A stretch of DNA of 64,000 nucleotides, taken from the NCBI GenBank assembly GCA_028386065.3, contig JAKUCV010005454.1:217303-281302 (forward strand). Direction: 5' to 3'. The position numbers and the translations under genes were made by a program. Every line of letters starts with the position of its first letter. Within the stretch, counting starts at the first letter, position 1. Under the pieces are notes generated by a model, which saw only the letters and a list, made by a program, of their open reading frames with translations, was not told the DNA's origin and did not search any database. This document shows, in pieces, positions 13,374 to 23,943 of this stretch. This DNA is from Turnera subulata. Taxonomy: Eukaryota; Streptophyta; Magnoliopsida; Malpighiales; Passifloraceae.

Positions 13374-15585
13374 CGGTCTCCATGCCCTCGGCCGGCCGGT
13401 CCATGCCCGCGGCGACCGGAGAGCTGGGGCGAGGAGGTGGCACGCCCGCCGGGGGCGCGACGCTTGGGGGCGCTGTCGGCTTCAACGTCGGGTAGCTGCT
13501 GTGAGGCCGTCGAAGTGTATGCGCAGTGGTTGGATCCGGTGGCGAGGCTTCACAAACGGCGAGATCTAAAGCCTCATGCCCTCTTTGGCCTCGCCGGAGA
13601 TGGTGGTGTTGACGGGAAATGGTGTTTCTGTCTTTGTTAACTGTAGCTCACGGCGAGATCTAAACCACTAGCCAAAAGCTTTTTTATACTAATGGGGGGG
13701 GCACTCGTTCGTCAATTATTGTTCCCATCTGCCGATGGGGTTAAGTGTTTTTTAGTTTGACATGGAGAAGATGGATGGAATCAGTATCACTACTACTTCA
13801 GCTGTAACTTACTTGCTTTATTCACAATATGGGAATTGAATCCAAAATTTTGTTTAAGAGATACTTTACTCTATACCATTCAATTCAAGTCAAGTTTGTT
13901 CAATGTCTCATTTCACAGTAGTAGAAGGTGGGTGACAAGTTTTCCCTCTTGCCAGTTGTTGTAGGTGTGAAAAATGAGATATGACACATTCTGAATTTTG
14001 TTCCGGAGCAAAACAGAGGAAAAATTATGACTTTATACGAATGGACCTTCATTGAACTGTTAGTTAGTTTTAAAAATGCATAAAGATCTTAATAAAAAAA
14101 TGCATGAACAGATAGTAGGACGTACTTGGATAACTCATCACAAAAAAAAGAGGTACTGGAAAAAGAAATAGCTAAATTAAAAAGCTAACAATAGGTTTTA
14201 ATTTTATCTTTACGCGACCAATGTAGTTGAGGACCTCCATTATGTGCGTATGGCAAGGGCTTCTTTGTACCTCTACCGGCTCGCTCGCCAGCTAGAAGAA
14301 GAGTAGAAAAATCCTATTTTGAGCACTATCCAGAAAGTTAAAATTTCCCTTAAAAAATCTCACTTCTACAACAAACCACGACATGGATGAATTGTTTATA
14401 CAACAAACCACGACATGAATGAATTGTTGAATAAATAGGCAAACAATGTTGTATCAAAAGCTAGTGTTGTGTTTTGTTATCTTACATTGGAAACGATGTT
14501 GAGATTTCGCTTATATGGTCACTTGTATATTAAGCCTATGCAAATGTGAGATGACGGGAAGTTTCTACAAGCTTTTTCACAATTATTTATATTAGTTAAA
14601 ATAAAATTATTTTCTCTAAGCAAATATTATTTCTAATGATCGGCTACATCATCTAAACTTAAGATGGAACCATTTCTCCTTCTACACGATAAAGAGTTTT
14701 TCCAGGAACGAGAAAATTATTGCTAAAAAGTAAAAATGTAATTATATTTTTCCAAAAAAAATCTCATAGCCTGTCAAATTAGTAATGTGTGTAGATTTCC
14801 TTGTGGGCCTATATATCTATTCACACTTACATTGTGAGAGAAATTTTTTTCCAAAAAAGGGTAAAGGTGAGAAAGATGTGAAGTTGGAAAGAGACCCTAA
14901 AATAGAACCGGTCAATATGACCAATATATGCATGGATGATGCTTATAGTATTTTCCATGTATCTATAAATATATGAACAATCCATCTCCCTTTGCACAAT
15001 CCTAAACTCACAAAGCCTCTGAACTAAGTGTAAGGAGATATTGCTACTAAAGGTTTTTCCTATCCAACTCGATACAAATGAACGAGTTCTTGTTTAAATA
15101 AAAAAAAAATGATTGTTTTGTTTCTCATTCCCCATCTCAATTTTTTTGTTTGTTTGGGAACTCTATTTCTATGCGTAAAATCTGGTTTAAACTATTTTTG
15201 TTTTCTTATTATTTTTTAAAAAACCTATATTGATATGATGTTACATGTAGCTTTCTCACAATTTTTGTACGCTATCTAATACAATTTGTTTTTCTGCTTT
15301 GTTGGCTGTTTTGCAGGTTATACTACAAAGCCTTGAACTTAGGTCCAATTTGGGTAGAGTACCTAGCCATCTTATTCTCTCGTTTCTCCAAAAACAAAAG
15401 AAGTAATTTTGCTTAGACTTGGTATGTATTAATTTTGCTTGTTTGATCGAACAGGTGACAATTGATTTTTTTACTAAATTATCATAAGCTTGTGAACAAA
15501 AGCATCAACAATATATATTATTAGTGCGTGCTGTTACATGATTTTCTGTTACATGATAGTGCTTGCCGTTATATTTGGAAGATAG
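13374..15585. other. Intergenic AT-rich spacer
   Basis: Probable LINE 5' leader to about 13680, then AT-rich sequence without a convincing coding frame. A short tandem duplication lies at 14367-14429. Nothing else recognised. Confidence 0.5.
14367..14429. repeat. Tandem duplication, ~32 bp unit, two copies
   Basis: The unit TACAACAAACCACGACATG plus a following ATGAATTGTT occurs at 14367-14398 and again at 14399-14429, with one or two differences. Confidence 0.8.
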
Positions 15586-15797
15586 AGTTTTTGGTACGGA
15601 TGGTATCCATATTTTATGGTTTGAGAAAATTATGTACTTAAATTTTTTGTTGAGATATTTATGTATCTAGAATTTTTGTGGGCAGTTCAATTACGGCCCT
15701 CGGGCTGGGTATATACTAACGTGGATACTACCCGAAATTTGACAGCTGCCCGTTACTCAAAACGACGTCGTTTCATCACGATACGACGTCGTTTTGA
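15586..15797 (+). repeat. Left terminal inverted repeat
   Basis: AGTTTTTGGTACGGATGGTA at 15586 is the reverse complement of the right end at 23854, and similarity continues to the double ACGACGTCGT palindrome at about 15760-15797. Most mismatches have T here where the right copy (reverse complemented) has C. Confidence 0.9.
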
Positions 15798-17172
15798 CAT
15801 CGACGTGTCAAATATGGGTTCCACTCAGCTTCTCTCATGGTCTAACCAAAGAGTTAAGTGGCCCGAAAGATTCCCATATCTAACAACCCAAATTATAAGG
15901 CTTTATCCGAATTTTTTAAACAAGAAAAACCAACTCCCAATCACAATTAAATTAATTGGAAGAACACAATTATGAAAATTATTTTTTCCTTAATAATCAG
16001 ATAATGATAGAAAAATAATGATTTGTGTGATCACAGATAACGATAATGATATAAATAGACTAAAAATAGATAATGATATAAAAATTAATTAGCATGAAAA
16101 AATAGCTTACTCGGATAAATAGAATGATAAAAAGAAAATAGCTTACACTGTAAAAAAAAAAAAATACATCAAAATATTATGATGGATGTTTTATCTAATA
16201 TACACTAAAAAAAAGTCCACCAATCTCTCTCTCTTGATTTTTTTCCACCAAAAAAGTCACAATTAAACTAAATGGAATAACACAATTTCTCAAATTTCTC
16301 TCACGATCTCCACCACCGCCGTCCACCATCTCCATCCCTTCTTCATCCTGCCTCCATGAATGCCCAATCTGCCATTAAATCCCCCTCTCTGCCTCCACCA
16401 ATAGCCTCACCGTCATCTCCAACCTCTTCTTTCTTTCTACCACCATAGAAGTCAGCCCTCATCTCCAACCCCTTCTTTCTTTATACCACCATAGAAGTTA
16501 GCACTTGGCGGCATCGCCACCACGACCACGACCACCAAAATCAACCACCAAACACCCAAGCGCATCAACCCCCTACAATATCCAAAACCCATTGTCTATA
16601 CACCACCACCATACCACGCCCACCAATCGCTCATGCCACCACCCCTCACCCAAACCCAATTACATCAACCCCCACAACCCAAATTCGACACCACCACCAT
16701 AGTAACAACCATCACAATCACAACCATCTGACATCAAAACCGACAAATGCGTGACTTCATCGATTGGGTGTCCGTTGTGGCTCTGCCGGAGGGCGGTTGT
16801 CCATGGTGGCAAAACGAGGATGATGGTTTTTTTTAGGGACTGCTGGGTTGTGTGTTTTCTGGCAGAGGAGAAGAGTTCTGGGTGGGGGTTGACTTAAGGA
16901 GGACTGTAGAAGAGGAGATGGTGAGGTTGGGGGGTTGGAGGAGGAGAAGAGGGAGGATATGGGTTCGTTGGATTTGCAGTGAGGTACAGGGAGAGAGATA
17001 GATCACGGAAGATGAGAGGATGGTGGTGGTTGGGTTTGCTTGTGATTATTTTTACCTTGTTTTTTATTTCCATCTTATGAAAATGAGTGATAAGAAAATA
17101 TTAATGGAAATTATGAAGAAAACTAGGATCCTGATTATTCTCATTATACCCGTTATGGTTCTAAAATGAATA

Positions 17173-17663
17173 TGTTATAAATAAATTATGGTGAATGTCA
17201 TTGTTACCATCCAGTAAAACTCATTTTTACCATACCCGAATTTACCCCCGGTAAATACTTCATCCATACACCAAACTTCTACATGGAATTATCTCTTTGG
17301 CTAATTACCCTCCATAATTCCATTTGTCCTAATCCTAATATCATCTTCCTTTACCTAACATCCCTTTGATTTTATCCTTTTAAATTAATCATACTTATTT
17401 GTTTTTATCCTCCCATTTCTAACTATAAATACCCCTTCATTCCTTCACTTTCATACACTTACAACCCACCATAAACTTCACTCTCTTCTCATTCCATACA
17501 CTTCTCTTCCAATCTCTCTCCATCTAAATTTATTATTCTATTCTACATATTATTATCAAAAGTGTATTATTATTACCAAAGTTGTATTATTACCTTGATC
17601 AAGTTTGATCAAGCTTGTATTATTCCATCAAATAGTGAAAATTTCCCCCAATTTTATAATACA
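17173..17663 (+). repeat. 5' LTR of copia element
   Basis: TGTTATAAATAAATTATGG... to ...TTTTATAATACA. It is nearly identical to 22530-23018. A homologous but more diverged LTR is seen inverted at 58692-59120. Confidence 0.9.
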
Positions 17664-17927
17664 TTATCAGCACTCTATTAAGGTATTTATTTCTAAAATT
17701 TTTCTTATTACTACTTTCAACTTTTCTATATATGTTATATATTCTTTATTACTATGCTATTATTATTGCTGAAAGATTTATCGAGTAAGCATATATATAT
17801 ATATATATATTATATTCTTTATTATTATGCCATTATTATTGCCGAAAGATTTATCGAGTAGGTGTATATTATATCTATTATTATGTTTGTATTTAATTTA
17901 TGTTTATGTTTTTATTTAAATTACAAA

Positions 17928-18147
17928 TGGGCTCATAAAAGGCCCATTGCCTTTAATTTTTGGTTATTTATTGGGCTACGAAAAGGCCCATTATATTTAA
18001 TTTCTCGTTTTTATTGGGCTCGTGCAAGGCCCATTGCATTTAATTTTCGCTTTAATTTCATTTACGTTATTCTTGGGCTCATATAAGGCCCATCGTATTT
18101 AATCTTTGGTTATTTATTTTTGACTGGGCTAATTTATAAAAGGCCCA
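17928..18147 (+). other. Five spaced TGGGC..GCCCA inverted repeats in copia leader
   Basis: Units at 17928-17946, 17972-17990, 18015-18033, 18074-18092 and 18125-18147 each read TGGGCT, 7-11 A/T-rich bases, then GGCCCA, and so can form a 5-bp GC stem. They sit 43-59 bases apart in similar AT-rich spacer (TTTAATTTT..GGTTATTTA), as expected from tandem amplification of a hairpin unit. The array lies about 265 bases downstream of the 5' LTR. Confidence 0.85.
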
Positions 18148-18373
18148 TGTTTATTTATTTTTAATTAAGTCTTTTATTTATTTAAATTTTAGAATTATGT
18201 TAATTGAAGGCCTTTAAAATTTTCAGAAGAAATTTGTTATGGGCATTGAATGCATTTTAAATGCAAATTGTCTGGCAGACGCAATAAAAGCAAATATATA
18301 GCAAAGACTAGATGTCTTACTGCCAAAAGATCCCGCAAATCTTTGAGGTAAATTAAAGAATGATATTGTATGA

Positions 18374-20099
18374 CCACCAGAAGGTGGATATTGTATGACC
18401 ATCCGATGATGAATACTGTTATTATCTTGCTTACCCTGAAGGTGCAAGCCAGTATATATTAAATAATTTTAATTTATGTTTCAGTTTTATTATTATGTGC
18501 TATTTTATTTTATCTTATTTACTTTACAACATTTTATCATCGTTTCTAGAATAATGGCTCAGGCATTTGTCCTGAAGACAATGCAAGTTGACATCCAAGG
18601 GGGAGAATTATATGTGTGGATGTCAACTATTTCACATAACATGTGATAGTATAATCTCGAAATAAAAAAAAAAAATTAATACGCTCCAGAAGAGCATAAG
18701 TTTGAATATGTTCCTGAAGAACGCATGTTTTACTATGATCTAGAAGATCATATATTTACGCTCTGGAAGAGCTAATACTCTTGAAGAGTACAGAAACCCC
18801 CATTTACAGTAGTAAAAGAGATTATTATGGATTCCGTTGAATTGACTCTACTCTATTCCCTGAAGCGAATAAGACAGTATAATTAATTGTGCTTATGGCC
18901 CTGGATGAGGTTTTAATGGCAAAGGGAAAATATGCATATTATTATTGCATAATGGATCCATAACTGGAGAACATTCAAAGAGGAATTGTCCTCATACATA
19001 AGTTTATACAGATATTTATCTGTTGGGTACAAATCCATAGTAGAAGTCGTACCTTAGGCCATGTAGGTGGTAACCCAGTCACCCTTGGGACGCTCCGAGC
19101 CATCATGGAAACCTGATAATAACTGCTTTGATTTAAAATTTGACATGAAGGCTCTAGCTGAAAATCCTGCAGTCTATTAGATATGAAAAACATAATAGAG
19201 TTAGCCGAGCCATAAAAGGAAGCCCTTAGATTACTTTGGTCCTCTAGGAAAAATGTTTCTTCCATAGGAGTTACAAAGAACCTAGATGAATATAGTTCAT
19301 CAACAAACACTAAACGAGGAATTCTCGCCAGATCATTCGGTAATTCCTCTTGCTGCTCATTCACCATGCTATAAGCTAACCTATTCCTTCTTCCAAGAGA
19401 GGCACCCTCAACAAAGAAAATAGTAGCTGGGGAAGGCATTTTTCTTGTCTTGTTGAGTTTTCTGAGTTTTCTGCATCTTCCTGTCTCAACCGTCTCCCCT
19501 TCTTATAGTCTGATATTAGACAGCTAGGTGTCAGTTTTTCAAATGTGGACTCTTTTTCTGTCTTCGAAAAGATCCAGAACATTTTTCGATAATTAAAAAC
19601 TTTGCATTATTTGTCAGTAAGCTCCAAAGTTGTTTTTGAAAAAGTTTGCTCAATAATTCTGATCTTTTCCGACATGAGTGGCAGATATAAGCCTAAAATT
19701 GGCACATATATTGCAGCCTCAAGCTAGCAATCTAAGTTATTAAACTTACCATATCCAGCCAGAAGCTGGAATGCACTAGCCTAAAGCTAGCAATTTTTAA
19801 GTGTTTAAATACACAGTTTGCACAGCCCGAAGCTGAGACCAACTAGAAGTTGGCTGATAAATATGTAATTTATAGCTAGTATGCCCCAACCATAAGCTGG
19901 TAAATAATCTTCCTAAGTCATTATATCCAGCCTGAAGCTGGCATATATATATATAGCAGCCTGAAGCTGGCACCAACTTGAAGTTGGTACATGGACATAT
20001 TGTTTGGTTTGACCGGTTGGGCTATCCCGGGTCAATAATGATGCACAAAATTTATTTGGTCATTCATTGAAAAACCAGAAGTTTTTACAATCAATGAAT
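18374..20099 (+). other. Clusters of stem-loops with core C-YNGAA-G and varying complementary stems
   Basis: Stem/loop/stem examples: CCACC/AGAA/GGTGG at 18374; ACC/CTGAA/GGT at 18433 inside CTTGC..GCAAG; GCTC/CAGAA/GAGC at 18683; GTTC/CTGAA/GAAC at 18710; TATGATC/TAGAA/GATCATA at 18734; GCTC/TGGAA/GAGC at 18760; TACTC/TTGAA/GAGTA at 18776; TCCAGC/CAGAA/GCTGGA at 19754; CTAGC/CTAAA/GCTAG at 19776; CAGC/CCGAA/GCTG at 19823; CCAAC/TAGAA/GTTGG at 19839; CCAGC/CTGAA/GCTGG at 19927; CAGC/CTGAA/GCTG at 19957; ACCAAC/TTGAA/GTTGGT at 19972; AAAAAC/CAGAA/GTTTTT at 20070 within an outer ATTCATTGA..TCAATGAAT stem. The loop-closing pair is C-G throughout. Confidence 0.85.
18975..19439 (-). CDS. Orphan open frame (154 codons) antisense to the copia element
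   Basis: I do not recognise the product. The frame starts ATG at 19439, runs 154 codons and contains no transposon motif I can identify. On the minus strand ACTATAAGAA lies near 19505, about 65 bases before the ATG, followed by an A-rich leader, which resembles a plant core promoter and 5' UTR. AAGGTACGA near 19045 could be a splice donor, making this a first exon. It could be a captured host-gene fragment or chance. No downstream exon was identified. Confidence 0.3.
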   Translation of the reverse strand: MPSPATIFFVEGASLGRRNRLAYSMVNEQQEELPNDLARIPRLVFVDELYSSRFFVTPMEETFFLEDQSNLRASFYGSANSIMFFISNRLQDFQLEPSCQILNQSSYYQVSMMARSVPRVTGLPPTWPKVRLLLWICTQQINICINLCMRTIPL

Positions 20100-20139
20100 T
20101 TTCATGTATTTGTTTGCTGCGAAATTAATAATACGGCAT

Positions 20140-22298
20140 TTCTAAGATGAGATTGGCCTAGACCAGCAAGTTTGGGATTAATTCTGGGATATGAACGCGG
20201 ACTGATAAATCCGTTGTATTGACCATCTAGGTAATTTTTACGATGCATCGACTAGATGGTCCATTGTGTGACGCAAGTTGGCATTGTGCGCACTTGTTTT
20301 AATGATTAAGCCACTTGCGGGTACATATCCCTAATTATGTTATTAGACTATATGTCTAAATAATGATGGTATATTTCTTCAATGGATAATGTATATCATT
20401 GGAAATAAACCCAAACAGATCTGGGGGAACATTGACAATTGATTGCAGGACCATTGATGAAATATGACTATTTGAGAAAATGGTATTTTGCATGCAGCAA
20501 CACTTATGTGCATCAAGCCAAACAAAAGGTCTCCCCATTTAATTGGTTCATGGTCACTAGTAACACCCATCTTCAGACCACTGGTTATACAGTATATAAT
20601 ACTCTACCACAGCATAATAAAATTGGTCCTTAAAGAAGGTTGGGAATAGATGTTGGGTATAAAAATCTCCATCAATTACAAAGTAATTGAAACCATTGAT
20701 TAATGATTGGAGATTTGTTTATTGTTAATTTGGTGAAAGAGTTTACCCAACATCAGGGGGAGAAAATAAGCAGCTGGATCAAAATATTATTGAAATACAT
20801 TATCAATATATAGTTGTTGATCCTCAAACGAATTTGTGTGAACATGAAGTTCAGAAAATGATTCATTTGCAACATATTAGTAAGTCAATTGCCAGACATA
20901 TTTATTGATTTGAAAAGTGTGACCATACCAGCTGCATATGCTCCTGTTCAAATTAATGTTCCAGAAGAACAAGTATAGTATGCAAATGAATCTAAAGTAC
21001 GCATAAAGCGTAGAATATACTCAGTTCCAAAAGAAAAGAAATTCTCGATAGAGAAAAAGGAGCAAAGAGATAAGATGGCCCCCGTAAGAAAATAGGGCCT
21101 CCAGTACAGGTTTGTATTAAAATTCCTCAAGAAGAGGAAAATCCTCTAAAAGAGGATTTCTGACACAGATTGATAAAGTTCCAAAAGTAACACAGGTATC
21201 TGAAATAAATGAAAATGATGAGATCTCAATTACAGTGTCAGAAATGTGATGCAACCGACGTGAAATAACTGTCGACGGAATATTTGTTTTATTTATAATA
21301 TAGCCCTAAATAAAAATGAGGATCATGAACCTACATTGATGAATGTAGGCGCAAAAACGATTGGCCAAAAATAAGAGAAATGTAATTAAGGCTGTGTTGG
21401 ACTTGCTTGTGAAGCGAGAAATTTTCGGACCTGTAGTCCATACACCAGATGGTGTAAAATTAATCAGTCGTAAAAAGGGTATTTGTGCGAAAAGATAATA
21501 AGATATAAAAGCACGGTTTTTATAGCACAAGGTTCTACCCAAATGACCTTATATTAATTATGAGGAGATGCACTCCCCTGTGGTGGATGCAATTATTTTT
21601 ATAAGTCTGGCATTATATGAAAAGAATTAGAAATGCATCAAATGAATGCTTTTACAGCCTACTATGGATCCATAAGTCATGAAATATACATGAAGATCCC
21701 TGAAGGATCCAAGTTGTCTGAAGCAACTAATTCCCAGGAAATTATAAAATTTGGAGTTAATCTTTACATGATCATTATGAGTATGGATAAATTTATGTTG
21801 ATATGTTTAGTGATTGGAACTCCAGAAGAAGCTTCCAAATACCATGCTATTAGACAGGTCCTGGAGTATCCTGTCTAAGTACAATATGTATTGTTTGTAA
21901 CATAAAGCCTGAAGCTTTTGCTATAAATACATATTCTATTTTCTTGGCATATGGAATTATTTTAACCTTGTGAGGCCAAGGTGCATCTAGTTGGTTTTGC
22001 AGATGTACGTCTTTTATTTGATCCACATAATGCACAGGCAGATACATCAAGTATCATTGCGACCAGAAAACAAAGTATTATTGTTGCCTCTTCAAATAAT
22101 GGAGAAATTGTGTTCATACATGAAGTTAGCCAAGAATGTGCTTGGCTAAAATCGATGATGCAGCATAGTCAAGATTCATATGGATTAGTTAGCGAGGAAG
22201 ATGTTCCAACGACGATTTATGAAGATAATGCTAGCTGTATTGCCCAATTGAAGGGAGGATACATCAAGAATCATTCAAGTGACATCTGGCAGATTTAA
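20140..22298 (+). pseudogene. Copia pol remnant: integrase end, reverse transcriptase pieces, RNase H
   Basis: Fragments in order: the integrase segment with ILHAATL near 20490; a GYxSPSI-like and YLEP-type region near 20660-20760; a linker with CEHEVQKMIHLQ (about 20840) and LPDIFIDLKSV (about 20900); parts of RT (21300-21880); and the RNase H region from about 21981, with an IYEDNASCIAQLKGGYIK motif near 22220. Frames change repeatedly and stops are frequent. It is homologous to the copia remnant on the minus strand at 42370-43189, which shares the same linker motifs. Non-functional. Confidence 0.8.
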
Positions 22299-22519
22299 TT
22301 TTATAAATCAGTTCCTACTACAACTTTTGAAAGAATTGATGAAGAGGATTGGTTTATGGAGGATTCGAGATATCAAGGGATGCTAAATTCATGGGGAGTA
22401 GAATACGCACTGCACTCTTTTTTCCTTCACCAAGTTTTTGTCCCACTGGGTTTTTCTTGGTAAGGTTTTTAACGAGGCAGTACTTCATAAGCGTATTCTA
22501 TCAAAGGTGCAATGACATT

Positions 22520-22529
22520 CAAGGGGGAG
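22520..22529 (+). promoter_or_regulatory. Polypurine tract of copia element
   Basis: CAAGGGGGAG directly precedes the 3' LTR start TGTTATAA at 22530, as expected for the plus-strand primer. Confidence 0.8.
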
Positions 22530-23018
22530 TGTTATAAATAAATTATAATGAATGTCACTGTTACCATCCAGTAAAACTCATTTTTACCATACCCGAATTT
22601 ACCTCCGTTAAATACTTTACCCATACACCAAACTTCTACTTGGAATTATCTCTTTGGCTAATTACTCTCCATAATTCCATTTGTCCTAATCCTAATATCA
22701 TCTTCCTTTACCTAACATCCCTTTGATTTTATCCTTTTAAATTAATCATACTTATTTGTTTTTATCCTCCCATTTCTAACTATAAATACCCCTTCATTCC
22801 TTCACTTTCATACACTTACAACCCACCATAAACTTCACTCTCTTCTCATTCCATACACTTCTCTTCCAATCTCCCTCCATCTAAATTTATTATTCTATTC
22901 TACATATTATTATCAAAAATGTATTATTATTACCAAAGTTGTATTATTACCTTGATCAAGTTTGATCAAGTTTGTATTACTCCATCAAATAGTGAAAATC
23001 TCCCCCAATTTTATAACA
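22530..23018 (+). repeat. 3' LTR of copia element
   Basis: TGTTATAAATAAATTATAA... to ...TTTTATAACA. Scattered differences from the 5' LTR (for example GGTGAATG versus AATGAATG at the start) show moderate age. Confidence 0.9.
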
Positions 23019-23042
23019 AAATATCATTTTTAATGTTTTGGA

Positions 23043-23280
23043 GGAGATTAAGGAGAGAATGAAGGATGTGTCGGGTGTGATTTGTTTGATTTTGATTTTA
23101 TTATAATCATTATTAGTGTAAAATAAATAACGTTTTAAAATCTAAGAAAATTAAGGAGACAATTTAGGACAGGATTAAGGAGATAAGATAAGATGTGAAT
23201 TATTTAATTTTAATTTTATTATGATCATTATTGTAAAATAAATAACGTTTTAAAAATCAAAGAAAATTGAGGAGAAAAAT
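23043..23280. repeat. Tandem duplication, ~120 bp unit
   Basis: Two diverged copies, about 23043-23160 and 23161-23280, share ATCATTATT..GTAAAATAAATAACG and a following TTTTAAAA..AAGAAAATT. This lies within the TIR element, just outside the copia 3' LTR. Confidence 0.8.
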
Positions 23281-23647
23281 TAGGAGTGAAAGTAGGGTAC
23301 TGATGGTATGTCAATCTATTTATCTCATTGTTATAATCATTATGATTATTAAATGTTGTTTTACAATTTATTTGGAATATGCATCAAAATAAATTATTAG
23401 GAATAGGTTCTTTATAAGAATTAAAAATTTTTGCCAAATTTTAAAAATTATATCGAAGATTATAATTTGGACAATGAATAATTTTTTATTTAATCCGCAA
23501 ATAAAAAAATGTCAAATAATAAAAATTTGATTTAAGGTTTATTATTAGGGATGTTTTGGGCCATTTAATTCATCGGTTGAACCTCTCGAACCGGGTGGGA
23601 ACTGTTGGGATAGTGGGCTGGACACACATCTGCCACATGGACCCAAA

Positions 23648-23854
23648 ACGACGTCGTATCATGGTTATACAACGTAGTTTTGAGCAACGGGCAGCAGCCC
23701 AAAATCGGGCAGAAACCACGTCAGCACAGGCCCTGCCCGAGACCTATGATTGAACTGTCCGGTAAAATTCCAGGTACATAAATGTCTCAGCAAAAAGTTT
23801 GGGTACATGATTGTCTCAAACCATAAAATATGGGTACCATCCGTACCAAAAACT
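23648..23854 (-). repeat. Right terminal inverted repeat
   Basis: Its reverse complement aligns with 15586-15797, from AGTTTTTGGTACGGATGGTA through the AAAACGACGTCGT block. It ends 90 bases before the protease start codon. Confidence 0.9.
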
Positions 23855-23857
23855 AGA

Positions 23858-23863
23858 TATAAA
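23858..23863 (+). promoter_or_regulatory. Putative TATA box of the aspartic protease gene
   Basis: TATAAATTATA begins 86 bases before the ATG at 23944 and only 4 bases after the right TIR of the transposon. A CTTCACAG/GT sequence at about 23915 could alternatively be a splice acceptor, which would put the promoter upstream. Confidence 0.45.
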
Positions 23864-23943
23864 TTATATTTTTTTGTCTGCTCAAATTAATTATAAATTG
23901 ATCTATTTCTCTTCACAGGTGTGACGGGAATTCCTGAGGAACT

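Larger units (their letters stand above)
17173..23018 (+). mobile_element. Degenerate Ty1/copia retrotransposon inserted in the TIR element
   Basis: Two direct repeats of 491 and 489 bases (17173-17663, 22530-23018) start TGTTATAA and end CA. The flanking pentamers GAATA (left) and AAATA (right) are a one-mismatch target duplication. TTATCAGCACTCT directly after the left LTR is a candidate primer-binding site, and AAGGGGGAG before the right LTR is a polypurine tract. The 3' half of pol is recognisable but broken. The expected gag/protease region (17664-20100) instead holds three hairpin arrays and an antisense frame, so this may be a non-autonomous derivative. Confidence 0.9.
15586..23854. 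mobile_element. Non-autonomous TIR element (Mutator-like?) containing a nested copia element
   Basis: Long inverted repeats (about 210 bases, 15586-15797 and 23648-23854) enclose 8.27 kb, of which 5.85 kb is a later copia insertion. The remaining ~2.4 kb (15798-17172 and 23019-23647) has no transposase-like frame. It includes a C/A-rich then G/T-rich stretch at 16300-17040. TIRs this long suggest a Mutator-like family but no 9-bp target duplication is clear: the flanks read AGATAG on the left and AGATAT on the right, five of six matching. Class assignment is inference. Confidence 0.75.

Noticed and set aside
12938..13640. Plus-strand frames up to 205 codons
   Set aside because: Opposite a GC-rich N-terminal region of a LINE ORF1; no domain, no promoter.
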